Positions 50,296 through 58,412 of a DNA stretch of 60,000 nucleotides are shown here, piece by piece. Position numbers and translations under genes: made by a program. The notes below the pieces were generated by a model, which saw nothing but the letters and a program-made list of their open reading frames with translations, did not search any database and had not been told where the DNA came from. Origin of the DNA: Symsagittifera roscoffensis (Eukaryota; Xenacoelomorpha; Acoela; Convolutidae); NCBI RefSeq assembly GCF_963678635.1, contig NC_087065.1, forward strand, positions 76,239,786 through 76,299,785. Direction: 5' to 3'. The stretch's first letter is position 1; every line of letters starts with the position of its first letter.

Positions 50296-51621
50296 TTAAA
50301 AAATTCGGCTAATCGTGTAGTCTAGTTTCATATCTAAGTGAATATCATAGTGGATATTACCAAAATATGTACTATTCATTAGTGTTAGTTCTTGTAAACG
50401 TGTGCTTTGATCGTTTTGGGGTTTTAAATGTCCACCAGGTTGACCTGTGTTCTTTTGAAAATTAACTGGTATATATGATGTTCCTTCGTTTAGGGGATGA
50501 CTTGTGGCGTATGGGTCGACTTTTATTTTTCCAGTGGTCATGTCGAATCCATTTTCGTATTCAACTAATATTTCAGAGTATTGTGTTTTGTGAAGTGGGT
50601 TTCTGTATTTACATGCAAGTTCTGTTTCTTGAAAACGTGTTAATTTATTTTCTATATTATGAATGTTTCGAAAATTAGAACTTATTTTTCGTAATGGATT
50701 TACTTGTTCATATGGTATTGATTGTATAAAATATTTTTCGTGAAATTTTATCATACGAGCGTGTATTTTTGCTACTTGAAATGTTGTACATGTGTCTTCG
50801 GGGAACCAAACAATTGTTGCTTGTGTTCTGGTTGTAGGGTCGCAATAACCTTGGTCGTTTTTACAAGGTAATCTAATTCCTTGATAAATCATTGTGTTGT
50901 CTGATAAATCTCGTGTGAGTTGTATTTTTTCGAGTTGTATTTTCCAATCGAAAAACATTATTTTTTGGTATCCTTTATTTTTTGTGTCTGCTTTGCAGTT
51001 TGATGGGTCATTTATACCAATGTGTGGTATCCAGTGTTTATCGTGCATGTCATAGGTTAATCGTCCGTGTGCGCCGTTGTATGGGTATTTTTCATCTAAT
51101 TTTATATGTCCTTGATATCTTTCAAGTTCTGCTTGATGTACAGAATCTGAAAAAACTTGGAAATATACTAAATTTCTATCTGTGTTTTTATTTTTTGTGA
51201 TGTTTAGTCGGAGTAACTCGTTTTTACAATCTTCGGGATTGAGATGTAAAAGTCGTTCTATATTACTCTGGTAGAATGATTCATTGTCAAGTCGGTTTTT
51301 ATTTCCGTTTGAGACTTGTGAACAATGTACTTTCTTTTCCGAAAATGTTGCTGTGAATTTATATCCTATAACTGTAGTTGCTCGGGCTTTTGAATAAAGT
51401 GTTGCTATGACATTTGTAGTTTCTATGGCTTGGGGTTCTGTTTCGCACTGTGATACTTGATTTATTGCATACTTGTGTAGTGTTTTTTGTTCGTTTTCTT
51501 CACAATCGTAATGTGTTACTAATAAATCTTGGGGTCCTGTGCGGGGAGAAGGGTTTATGTTTTGATTTGAGATTACTAGAAAAAGGAATTGGAGAAAAAT
51601 TAATAATTTTAGAATATACAT
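50296..51621 (-). CDS. Envelope-like ORF, N-terminal half (E2 env-A), 441 aa
   Basis: ATG 51,621 begins a clear signal peptide (LLIFLQFLFLVIS), then a Cys-containing ectodomain with THYDC, YAINQV and many N-glycosylation sites. C-terminal blocks GFDMTTGK and DIHLDMKLDY correspond to E1 env-A. No transmembrane helix is present. The stop TAA 50,298-50,296 is followed in the same frame by GAA and the env-B ATG. It is predicted to be secreted or to remain associated with env-B as a surface subunit. Confidence 0.75.
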   Translation of the reverse strand: MYILKLLIFLQFLFLVISNQNINPSPRTGPQDLLVTHYDCEENEQKTLHKYAINQVSQCETEPQAIETTNVIATLYSKARATTVIGYKFTATFSEKKVHCSQVSNGNKNRLDNESFYQSNIERLLHLNPEDCKNELLRLNITKNKNTDRNLVYFQVFSDSVHQAELERYQGHIKLDEKYPYNGAHGRLTYDMHDKHWIPHIGINDPSNCKADTKNKGYQKIMFFDWKIQLEKIQLTRDLSDNTMIYQGIRLPCKNDQGYCDPTTRTQATIVWFPEDTCTTFQVAKIHARMIKFHEKYFIQSIPYEQVNPLRKISSNFRNIHNIENKLTRFQETELACKYRNPLHKTQYSEILVEYENGFDMTTGKIKVDPYATSHPLNEGTSYIPVNFQKNTGQPGGHLKPQNDQSTRLQELTLMNSTYFGNIHYDIHLDMKLDYTISRIF

Positions 51622-52742
51622 GTGTATGATAATCCTGAGTATGGGTTATAAAATGTGATGTAACCAATTGTCTTTTTGGTATATCTGTCGTATTTATATA
51701 TTACTTCAGTGGTTATAAATGGTGGTGGTAGTGATTGAGCTGTTATGTTTGGTGGGTTTAATGGGTAGGGATGTTGAGTAATGTTGTTTAATTTAACTGT
51801 GATTTCAAACTTTAATTGTAAACTGTTTTGTTCGAGTATTTGGATATTGTGATCACGGATATCGTCGTGAATGTCTTGTCGGTATTGTAATCTATTAAGT
51901 GCCCAGTTGTGGAGGCGATTACTTTCTAGATGTTGTCCAAATAATGGTGGAGGGGCTGTAAATGTATTCCAATCTAGTCTTAAAGGGATATTTGTTGATG
52001 ATTGTTCTCGATATCTGGCGTCGAGATTATTTGGAAAATTTAAGTTAAAAGGTGGTGGTGAAATCTGGCTTATTGATGGTGTTGATGGTAGTGATAATGT
52101 TTCTGGTAGTGATGAGGATGTTGTTGTATCCGTAGAAATATCTATTGGATCATTGACTAAATTTAATTCACCTTGTGTAAATGAATGTGTTGTCCAATAT
52201 GGTAGTCGTGATGCCTGGTTTGGGGGGTTAAAGGGATTTTCACGTATTTGTTCAGATGTTGGTGTTGAACCTAAGTAATCTGATGGTAGGCTTGAGGTGC
52301 TACGTTGTGAAAGAAGCGTAGGGGTTTCTGGTAATATACCAATGGGGTTTTCTGGAGTGTTTTGTGATGGGGATTGAGGTATATCAAAATGAACTCGGGG
52401 AGTTTGAAAATTCCTGTTTCGTCGAGGATGTATAATTTGTCTATTTATTTCGACTGTATTTTGGTTTTGACTAGGATTTCTTATTCTACTTAATTCTTGT
52501 GGTAGTGTTGGGTATAAGTTATATGTTGGTTCGCTTAGAGGTGCTTGTCGTTGAACTGGTTCTAGTGGTTCTGATAAACGAGCGTGTCGTTCTTCAAAAG
52601 TGTATGGGTTATCTTGAAAGGAAATTCGTGTAGATGTTTGAGGATTATTGGTAGTTGAAGGTGTTGTTGGGTTATCTTGGGATGATGTCGGTGAAGACTG
52701 ACTTGGTGACTTTTGGGTAGCAATTTTTGATAGCTTTTTGGT
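51609..52742 (-). CDS. Pro/Ser-rich ORF of E2 without ATG, about 377 codons
   Basis: The frame is open from the codon after TAG 52,745-52,743 to TAA 51,611-51,609 and contains no ATG in the part that could start it. The AG of that TAG is preceded by TTAACTTTTTCAC and could be a splice acceptor, which would give a phase-0 start from an upstream exon. The first 200 residues are Pro, Ser, Thr and Gln rich; the last 120 are more ordered, with LDWNTFTAPPP and a hydrophobic-patterned end. The end overlaps the env-A start by 13 nt. Probably a glycosylated or matrix-like accessory protein; no family recognised. Confidence 0.5.
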   Translation of the reverse strand, partial: TKKLSKIATQKSPSQSSPTSSQDNPTTPSTTNNPQTSTRISFQDNPYTFEERHARLSEPLEPVQRQAPLSEPTYNLYPTLPQELSRIRNPSQNQNTVEINRQIIHPRRNRNFQTPRVHFDIPQSPSQNTPENPIGILPETPTLLSQRSTSSLPSDYLGSTPTSEQIRENPFNPPNQASRLPYWTTHSFTQGELNLVNDPIDISTDTTTSSSLPETLSLPSTPSISQISPPPFNLNFPNNLDARYREQSSTNIPLRLDWNTFTAPPPLFGQHLESNRLHNWALNRLQYRQDIHDDIRDHNIQILEQNSLQLKFEITVKLNNITQHPYPLNPPNITAQSLPPPFITTEVIYKYDRYTKKTIGYITFYNPYSGLSYTCIF

Positions 52743-52762
52743 CTATTCTTTTAGTGAAAAAG

Positions 52763-52939
52763 TTAATGTTTATTAAAGTATTCTTCTAAGAAAAGAATTA
52801 GGAGGATTGTTGCTAGAGCGAATGTGATGATTGCTTTCTTTATACATTTGCATATGGTCAAAATGAGGGATGATAGAAATGTTATGAAAATTACAAATAG
52901 TAGAAAAATATCAGTTCTACTGAAAATAGTTCGTATCAT
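52763..52939 (-). CDS. Small hydrophobic ORF 2 of E2, 58 aa
   Basis: ATG 52,939 to TAA 52,765-52,763. Two membrane segments flank a basic Cys loop: IFLLFVIFITFLSSLILTI, then CKCIKK, then ALATILLILFL. The hairpin layout with a basic turn resembles viroporin-type proteins. It ends 20 nt before the next frame. No homologue in E1 was found. Confidence 0.35.
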   Translation of the reverse strand: MIRTIFSRTDIFLLFVIFITFLSSLILTICKCIKKAIITFALATILLILFLEEYFNKH

Positions 52940-52950
52940 TTAGACAAGTT

Positions 52951-53166
52951 TTATAAATCGTACCTGTGGATATAATCAAGGGTTTTTGAAAGTTGGAGAA
53001 ATAGTTCGAATATAGTGTAGAAAATTAAAAAAATATTACAAAAAATGATTAAGAGTATTAGAAAAGATTCAAGGATATCAAAAAGAAATATTATGAAAGT
53101 TTCAAGTATCGTAAAAAATTGTTTGAGGTTTGTGATAATTTTAGTGACTGTTTGATAGAAGAGCAT
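52951..53166 (-). CDS. Small hydrophobic ORF 1 of E2, 71 aa
   Basis: ORF after pol encoding a very hydrophobic protein (FLILLIIFCNIFLIFYTIF at residues 35-53) with one long or two short membrane segments. No homology recognised. It lies 12 nt upstream of a second hydrophobic ORF and before the env cluster. The size and placement recall small viral membrane proteins, but a chance AT-rich frame cannot be excluded. Confidence 0.35.
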   Translation of the reverse strand: MLFYQTVTKIITNLKQFFTILETFIIFLFDILESFLILLIIFCNIFLIFYTIFELFLQLSKTLDYIHRYDL

Positions 53167-53760
53167 TTAAGAAATGGCTTCGTGATCGAATATTTTTTGT
53201 TGTTTGGGGCAATTTTCAAGTGTGGTCGGATTATTTATTAGTTTTTTGACAAGTGGGTTGAGTTTTGTAAAAAATTGTTGGGGGCAATTTTTATGGTGAT
53301 CGGGAGGTCTTCTTTGTCTTTATTTTCATTTGTCAAATGATCTGGGGTATTTTTGAGATTTTTATACTTTAGGCTAAATAAAATGGTCGTTCTTTTACTT
53401 TAGGCTAATTTAACATATTTGTTTGGGGGGTATTTGAGGGCTGAGTTGGGGAAATATTGTTGATCTTTGGTTTATTAGATAAGGGAGGGTTATGATATTA
53501 TGGTGATATTTATTTTAGTTGTCAAGTTGGAGTGGTTTGCTTATTTTTGACCTGGAGGTCGTAGAGTTATAGTTATAGATATGCCTGGAGTTTAATATTT
53601 TTCGTCTAGTTGGTTTGTGTTAAAGTTATAGAAGGTGACGGACTGGATGAATCCTATTGGCTAATTTTGAACTAGAATCGCTGCGTGTTTATCAGCATGT
53701 TATCTTGAAAAATGAAAGTGTAAAATGTTTCAGAGGTGCAAAGATTTTTAAATGTAGAAT
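53167..53760. other. No gene seen between E2 pol and small ORFs
   Basis: About 600 nt of minus-strand sequence after the pol stop with no frame of interest. It may hold splice or export signals, but none is identifiable by eye. Confidence 0.4.
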
Positions 53761-56700
53761 TTAAGGTTGTTTTTGAAATTCAACTTTCTTTAATATTTTA
53801 GATTGTGGGATGAATACTTTATAATTTTTACGTGGTTGATTTCTAAGTCGTGAAGACTCTCTATGTTCTGATTTGTCGATTTGTTTTTGGGGTATTATTT
53901 GTTCTGTCATTTTTCTATTTTTTCTTTCTTTTTGAGATGTATTTTGATCGAGATTTTTTGTATTGTTTTTTGTGGTGTTTGATTTTGTATTTTGATTTCC
54001 GAGGTGAATATCATTTTGTTCCTTTGTTATGTTGTCCGTATGTGGGTTATTTTGAATAACTTTTAAACCTGTAAAAGAATATAATTGAGTTAGTTCGCGG
54101 AGTGCGTATTCTTTTGGATAATAAGGTAATAGGTTATTTCGGTGTTGAACGATTTCTTTTTTATCTGAGTCGGTGATTTTATATGTGACATCAGTGGGTT
54201 TTGCAATTATTTGGTATGGTCCTTTACGAAGGGGTTGTAACTTTTTTGAAATTCCTTTTTGAGTATTAAAATTGGGTATTAAAACAAATGTTCCAATTTT
54301 TAAATCGGAGGCTGGTGTAAAGCGTGAATTTATTTGTTCATTAATATTTTGTCTTTGTAACAACTTTTTTGTTACCTTTTGGTAAATTTCATTGTGTTTT
54401 TTATCTCTGTTTAAAATCCATTCGGTGTGTGTACCGGAGGCTAATTTAAGAATTTGTGGGTGATGAAAATGATCTTCATCGTGTGTATGTAATGGTAGGT
54501 TATAACAAATTGAGTCTTTATTTGGTTGACAATAACCTTGTGCGTTTTTATGAGAGTTTGCTGTAAACATTATTGGTTTGCGTGGCTTTTGGTTAAAAAC
54601 CATTTCATATGGTGACATTCCTAAAGTTGTCGTGATTTGTGAATTATATGCTAAGGGAAATAGTTTTACATCTGCTGACCATTCGGTATATCTTGTATCA
54701 TTTCCATTGATGATACATCTGAGATATTCTTGTAATGAACGGTTCATACCTTCGACTAAGCCGTTTGTCCAAGGTGCGTGAGATGTACGTGGTTTGTGTT
54801 TAATGTTATATAAATGACATAGTGTGATGATTTCATTATTTATGAATTCTGTACCGTTGTCTGTAATTAAAATTTCTGGTAGTCCGAATTTTGCTATCCA
54901 GTGTTCATAGAGTGTTGTGTAAGCGTAATAAGCGTTACAATGTGGTACTGGGTTAAGTGCTACATAATGTGTAAATGCGTCAACAATTACCATAATGTAG
55001 GAGTTTCCTTCGGATGAGGGTGAAATTGGTCCTTTGGTATCAAATGAGATACGATGATTAAAGTACAAACTTTGTCCTTTAAAATCTTGTTTTTGTGCTA
55101 TTTGTTTTTGATTTGGGTAAGGTTTATTTAGTTGACATACTATACAGTCATTGCATAGTACTTTTATCCAAATTGGTGCATTTGGGAAATAAAAGTTTTG
55201 TATAAAATTTGAATATGTTTTTTCTGATCCAGAGTGTCCTTTAATATTTTGTGTATGTGAAATATTAAAAGCTATAAGAATCATACTTAAAGGGAGACAG
55301 GGAACTGTAGATTCATCTAGTTTGTATTCTAGAAGGCCTGTGTTTTCGTTAATTGTTGTATTATTGAATTTTCTAAAATATCGGAGGAGTGTTTTGTTTC
55401 CTAGAATAGTTGAATCTGCTTTGATAGGTTTAGTTTTATATTTGTGCCATGATTTCAGTTGTCGAATTACTGGGTCAAGGTTTTGATATTGTTTCAGTGT
55501 TGAAATTGTAATTGTTTCTGTTGGGGGGAGAAAAATGTTTTCAATTTCTAATTTAGATAAGGGTATTGTGTCAAGTGGGTCATGGAGGTCAAAAACTTGA
55601 TTTATTGTGTATTTTGAATCGTTTGTTTGTGGTCCTGATAAGTTTATTTTATCAGTCAAATTTTCTTTTTCAATTAGTGGAAAATGGTCTTTTTTAGGCG
55701 GGTGTTGTTTTATTCTTTTTTGTTGGGTGTTGTTTTTTATCCATTGTGAATATGGGATTGGTTTAAAAGTTGATGTTCCAAGTAGATCAACTTCATAGTG
55801 ATTATTTATTTGTGATTGTTCAACGTCAGTTTTTACTGCATATTTGCATTCCAATCGGGGTGATGTTTCATTTTCTGCAAGGTAGAATTTTATGTTTTTG
55901 GGTATTTCGACTGTGGTTTTACGTGTAAGTAATTCAGGTGGCGTATTTCGACTTAAGGTGTTTGGTAATGCAAGATTTTTTCCTGCGGTCCAAACTATAT
56001 GTAAGTTTGGGAATTTCATTAAAATGAGTTGAAATCTATAAACTCGGTGGTTTGGATTAGACTTTTGTGTAAAAAGAAAGATGATTGGTTTATGGTCTGT
56101 GAATAGAACTGTGGGATGTTTTGATCCAAGTATCAGAAATTCATATTCTGTTAGTGTATATATTATGGCTGTACATTCTCTCATTAGAGTTGAGAGTCGT
56201 AGCTCTGCTTGAGTGAATAATCGAGAATTTGCTGATATGAGGTTCATTTTATTTGTACTATTATGTGATTGTAATAATGCTGCGCCGATGCCAAAGTTCG
56301 AAGCATCGCACATTGCATAAAATGGTTGATTTGAATCTGGAATTGTGTTTGAAATTTGTTCAGTTAGAAGTTTTTTAATTTCTTCAAATCGTGCTTGATG
56401 TTCTGTATTCCATTCAAAATTATTTTGTTGTCTAAGTATGTTATAGAATGGTCGTAGATATAATTGCATTTTATAAACATATTTGCTTAGAAAGTTTAAC
56501 ATTCCAAGGAATTCTTGGATTTTCTTTTTATTTGTTGGTGGTTGGAGTTTTTGAATAGCGTCTATACGTGATTTCAATGGAGTGATTGTTTTTCTTTCTA
56601 TATTATGCCCTAAGAATTTAACTTTTGTCAAAAAGAAGTGTGATTTATCGGGGGCGGCCTTCAGATTTTCGTTCTGAAGTATTTGGTGATATTGTTCTAA

Positions 56701-57387
56701 AACATTGAACATTTCCTCTTTTGTCTGTGATTGCATAAAAACATCGTCTAAATAGGTGATTGCATTTTTCTTGAGTATTAGTGGTCGAAAAATTTTGCTC
56801 ATAAAAGCTGAAAATGCTGCTGGTCCTATGGATATTCCATAGAATAAGCGGTTGAATTCGTATTGTTGATTTCCAATAACAAATTGTGTTAAGCGTCGTG
56901 ATTGTTCATCTAATGACATTTGATTATATGCACTATTCATATCGGCGGTGGTAAAGTATTTTCCGTTTATTTTTGTTAAAATAACTTGTATTGGTTCAAT
57001 GGGCCAATTACACTTTGATTCATCTATGAGTGAGTTGAGGTATCTAGCATCGAGAACAATTTTTAATGATTCTCCTTTGGCTAGAATGATAACAGGGTTG
57101 ATAAATAAGTTGCCTTTTGGTTGTTCCTCTTTGTTTACTGGTGATATAATGTTGTATTGTTCTAAAATGTCGAGTAATCGGTTCACTTTATCGTGTAAGT
57201 GAATTGGTACTTTACTTGCTCTTTGTTTTTTGAAAACTGCGTCTGGTTTTAATGGGAGATGTAGTGATGAGCTGATTTTGCCAACATCAAATTTGGATGT
57301 TGCATAGACTGATGAATATTTAATTAGCTGTTTTGCTAGTTTTTCAAATTCGTCTTGTGTTATTTGTGAATGTTGGAAATTAAACAT
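53761..57387 (-). CDS. pol: Reverse transcriptase-RNase H-integrase of E2 (1208 aa)
   Basis: Uninterrupted pol. RT has FINPVIILAKGE, TTADMNSAYNQ and catalytic YLDD at about residues 215-218. The thumb motif KFLGHNI follows. RNase H shows CDASNFG, MRECTA with the catalytic Glu, TDHKPI and ALPNTLSRN (Asn where Asp is usual). Integrase has the HHCC region (GHSGSEKT, CNDCIVC), then Asp in SFDTKGP, Asp in ITDNGTEF and Glu in GLVEGMNRSL. A GPY/F module (LRKGPYQII) precedes a polar Lys/Asn-rich tail. The length is typical for Ty3/Gypsy pol without protease. It is the best-preserved gene of either element. Confidence 0.92.
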   Translation of the reverse strand: MFNFQHSQITQDEFEKLAKQLIKYSSVYATSKFDVGKISSSLHLPLKPDAVFKKQRASKVPIHLHDKVNRLLDILEQYNIISPVNKEEQPKGNLFINPVIILAKGESLKIVLDARYLNSLIDESKCNWPIEPIQVILTKINGKYFTTADMNSAYNQMSLDEQSRRLTQFVIGNQQYEFNRLFYGISIGPAAFSAFMSKIFRPLILKKNAITYLDDVFMQSQTKEEMFNVLEQYHQILQNENLKAAPDKSHFFLTKVKFLGHNIERKTITPLKSRIDAIQKLQPPTNKKKIQEFLGMLNFLSKYVYKMQLYLRPFYNILRQQNNFEWNTEHQARFEEIKKLLTEQISNTIPDSNQPFYAMCDASNFGIGAALLQSHNSTNKMNLISANSRLFTQAELRLSTLMRECTAIIYTLTEYEFLILGSKHPTVLFTDHKPIIFLFTQKSNPNHRVYRFQLILMKFPNLHIVWTAGKNLALPNTLSRNTPPELLTRKTTVEIPKNIKFYLAENETSPRLECKYAVKTDVEQSQINNHYEVDLLGTSTFKPIPYSQWIKNNTQQKRIKQHPPKKDHFPLIEKENLTDKINLSGPQTNDSKYTINQVFDLHDPLDTIPLSKLEIENIFLPPTETITISTLKQYQNLDPVIRQLKSWHKYKTKPIKADSTILGNKTLLRYFRKFNNTTINENTGLLEYKLDESTVPCLPLSMILIAFNISHTQNIKGHSGSEKTYSNFIQNFYFPNAPIWIKVLCNDCIVCQLNKPYPNQKQIAQKQDFKGQSLYFNHRISFDTKGPISPSSEGNSYIMVIVDAFTHYVALNPVPHCNAYYAYTTLYEHWIAKFGLPEILITDNGTEFINNEIITLCHLYNIKHKPRTSHAPWTNGLVEGMNRSLQEYLRCIINGNDTRYTEWSADVKLFPLAYNSQITTTLGMSPYEMVFNQKPRKPIMFTANSHKNAQGYCQPNKDSICYNLPLHTHDEDHFHHPQILKLASGTHTEWILNRDKKHNEIYQKVTKKLLQRQNINEQINSRFTPASDLKIGTFVLIPNFNTQKGISKKLQPLRKGPYQIIAKPTDVTYKITDSDKKEIVQHRNNLLPYYPKEYALRELTQLYSFTGLKVIQNNPHTDNITKEQNDIHLGNQNTKSNTTKNNTKNLDQNTSQKERKNRKMTEQIIPQKQIDKSEHRESSRLRNQPRKNYKVFIPQSKILKKVEFQKQP

Positions 57388-57399
57388 TGTTAAAAATTT

Positions 57400-57993
57400 T
57401 TATTGATTCTCTGTGTAGTTACTTATGTTGAATGTAGGTTTGAAATATGGTGTTTTTGTGAAATAATCCGTATTTCTGTTTTCGTTACTTATTATATTGT
57501 TTATAGATAAATCTTCATTAAGGATTGTGGATTGGCAAATATCTAGTAATTGGAGTATATTATTTACACGATATGCTTTTTCGTGTATTGGTGATATTGT
57601 AGCGTTGGTTTCGCAATAGCCTAAAAGTCCTAAAGGTAATGTTACTTGGTAAGGTGTATTGTTGTATACATGTAAGGAAATAATATCTGAATTCGAGTTT
57701 TTCAAATATTTTATTGATGAGATTGTGATTTTGAAAAACTTATGAATAGGTTTGAATTCAAAATCTGACATATAAAATTTTTGTTTGTTTTGTTTTTTAT
57801 CATATTGGTGAACTTGTTTGATTGAAAAATTATAGATGTTTCCTGATAGTGGTTTCAAGTGTTTTCTTTGTTGGTTATATATTGGGTAAAATTTTGAAAA
57901 AAATGGTGGTTGTTTATTTAATCTTTGAAAAAATGTTAGGGATGTGTCTTTTGTTTTTGTATATTTATCTTTGATTAATATTTTACTATTCAA
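57400..57993 (-). CDS. Protease C-terminus and linker of E2
   Basis: ORF of 197 codons; the same frame is open upstream to about 58,130 and includes the ILG-type end of the protease. The remaining part is a linker with LHVYNNTPYQVTLPLGLLGY, the counterpart of E1 1766-2212. It ends in TAA 57,402-57,400; RT follows in the same frame after four codons, from ATG 57,387. A single stop at this place in an otherwise clean frame may be a mutation or a recoding site. Confidence 0.55.
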   Translation of the reverse strand: MNSKILIKDKYTKTKDTSLTFFQRLNKQPPFFSKFYPIYNQQRKHLKPLSGNIYNFSIKQVHQYDKKQNKQKFYMSDFEFKPIHKFFKITISSIKYLKNSNSDIISLHVYNNTPYQVTLPLGLLGYCETNATISPIHEKAYRVNNILQLLDICQSTILNEDLSINNIISNENRNTDYFTKTPYFKPTFNISNYTENQ

Positions 57994-58088
57994 GATGTTG
58001 ATTGTTGGTATATATTTAGAGATAAATGGTATTCCAATGATATTGTGTTTAATATCAGTGATATGGAATATTTGTTTAAATGGTTTGG

Positions 58089-58412
58089 TTAAATTTTGTT
58101 TTGCTCCATTGTTCTTGTGGGGAGAAGAAATAATTGAATTTTTCCGTAATTTATTAATGTTGATCCTTGTGCTGTTGCTAGTTTGCTGGAGGTTTCAAGA
58201 GGTGTTAGCTTTGGGTGTAAGGTTTTTATTTCATTCCATGTGGGAATGTTTATTATATTTGATTCTGCTCCTGAATCAATTAAAAAATCAATTTCAAGAT
58301 CTGGTGGTTGAAATTCTTTGCTTCTTGGACTTTCCAAAAGAAATGGTATTGTCCAAATTTTTTCTTTGGGTTGTTCTTTTTGTATGTTTTGATAGATGTG
58401 ATTTGTATTCAA
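58089..58412 (-). CDS. Protease of E2 (N-terminal part)
   Basis: Retropepsin-like aspartic protease in the -1 frame relative to gag. It carries IDFLIDSGAESNII, with D-S-G-A as active site. The frame stops at 58,089 before the second conserved block; NIIGIPF, the ILG-type block, is encoded in another frame between about 58,110 and 57,994, contiguous with the next ORF. So the protease is split by one frame change near 58,110, either a mutation or an assembly error. The start shown is a TTG at the overlap with gag; real expression probably uses frameshifting. Confidence 0.7.
   Translation of the reverse strand: MNTNHIYQNIQKEQPKEKIWTIPFLLESPRSKEFQPPDLEIDFLIDSGAESNIINIPTWNEIKTLHPKLTPLETSSKLATAQGSTLINYGKIQLFLLPTRTMEQNKI

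Noticed and set aside
51871-52278. Plus-strand frame of 135 codons with Cys-rich start
   Set aside because: Antisense of the Pro/Ser-rich ORF; its Gly/Val/Asp content is what the complement of Pro/Thr/Ser codons gives.
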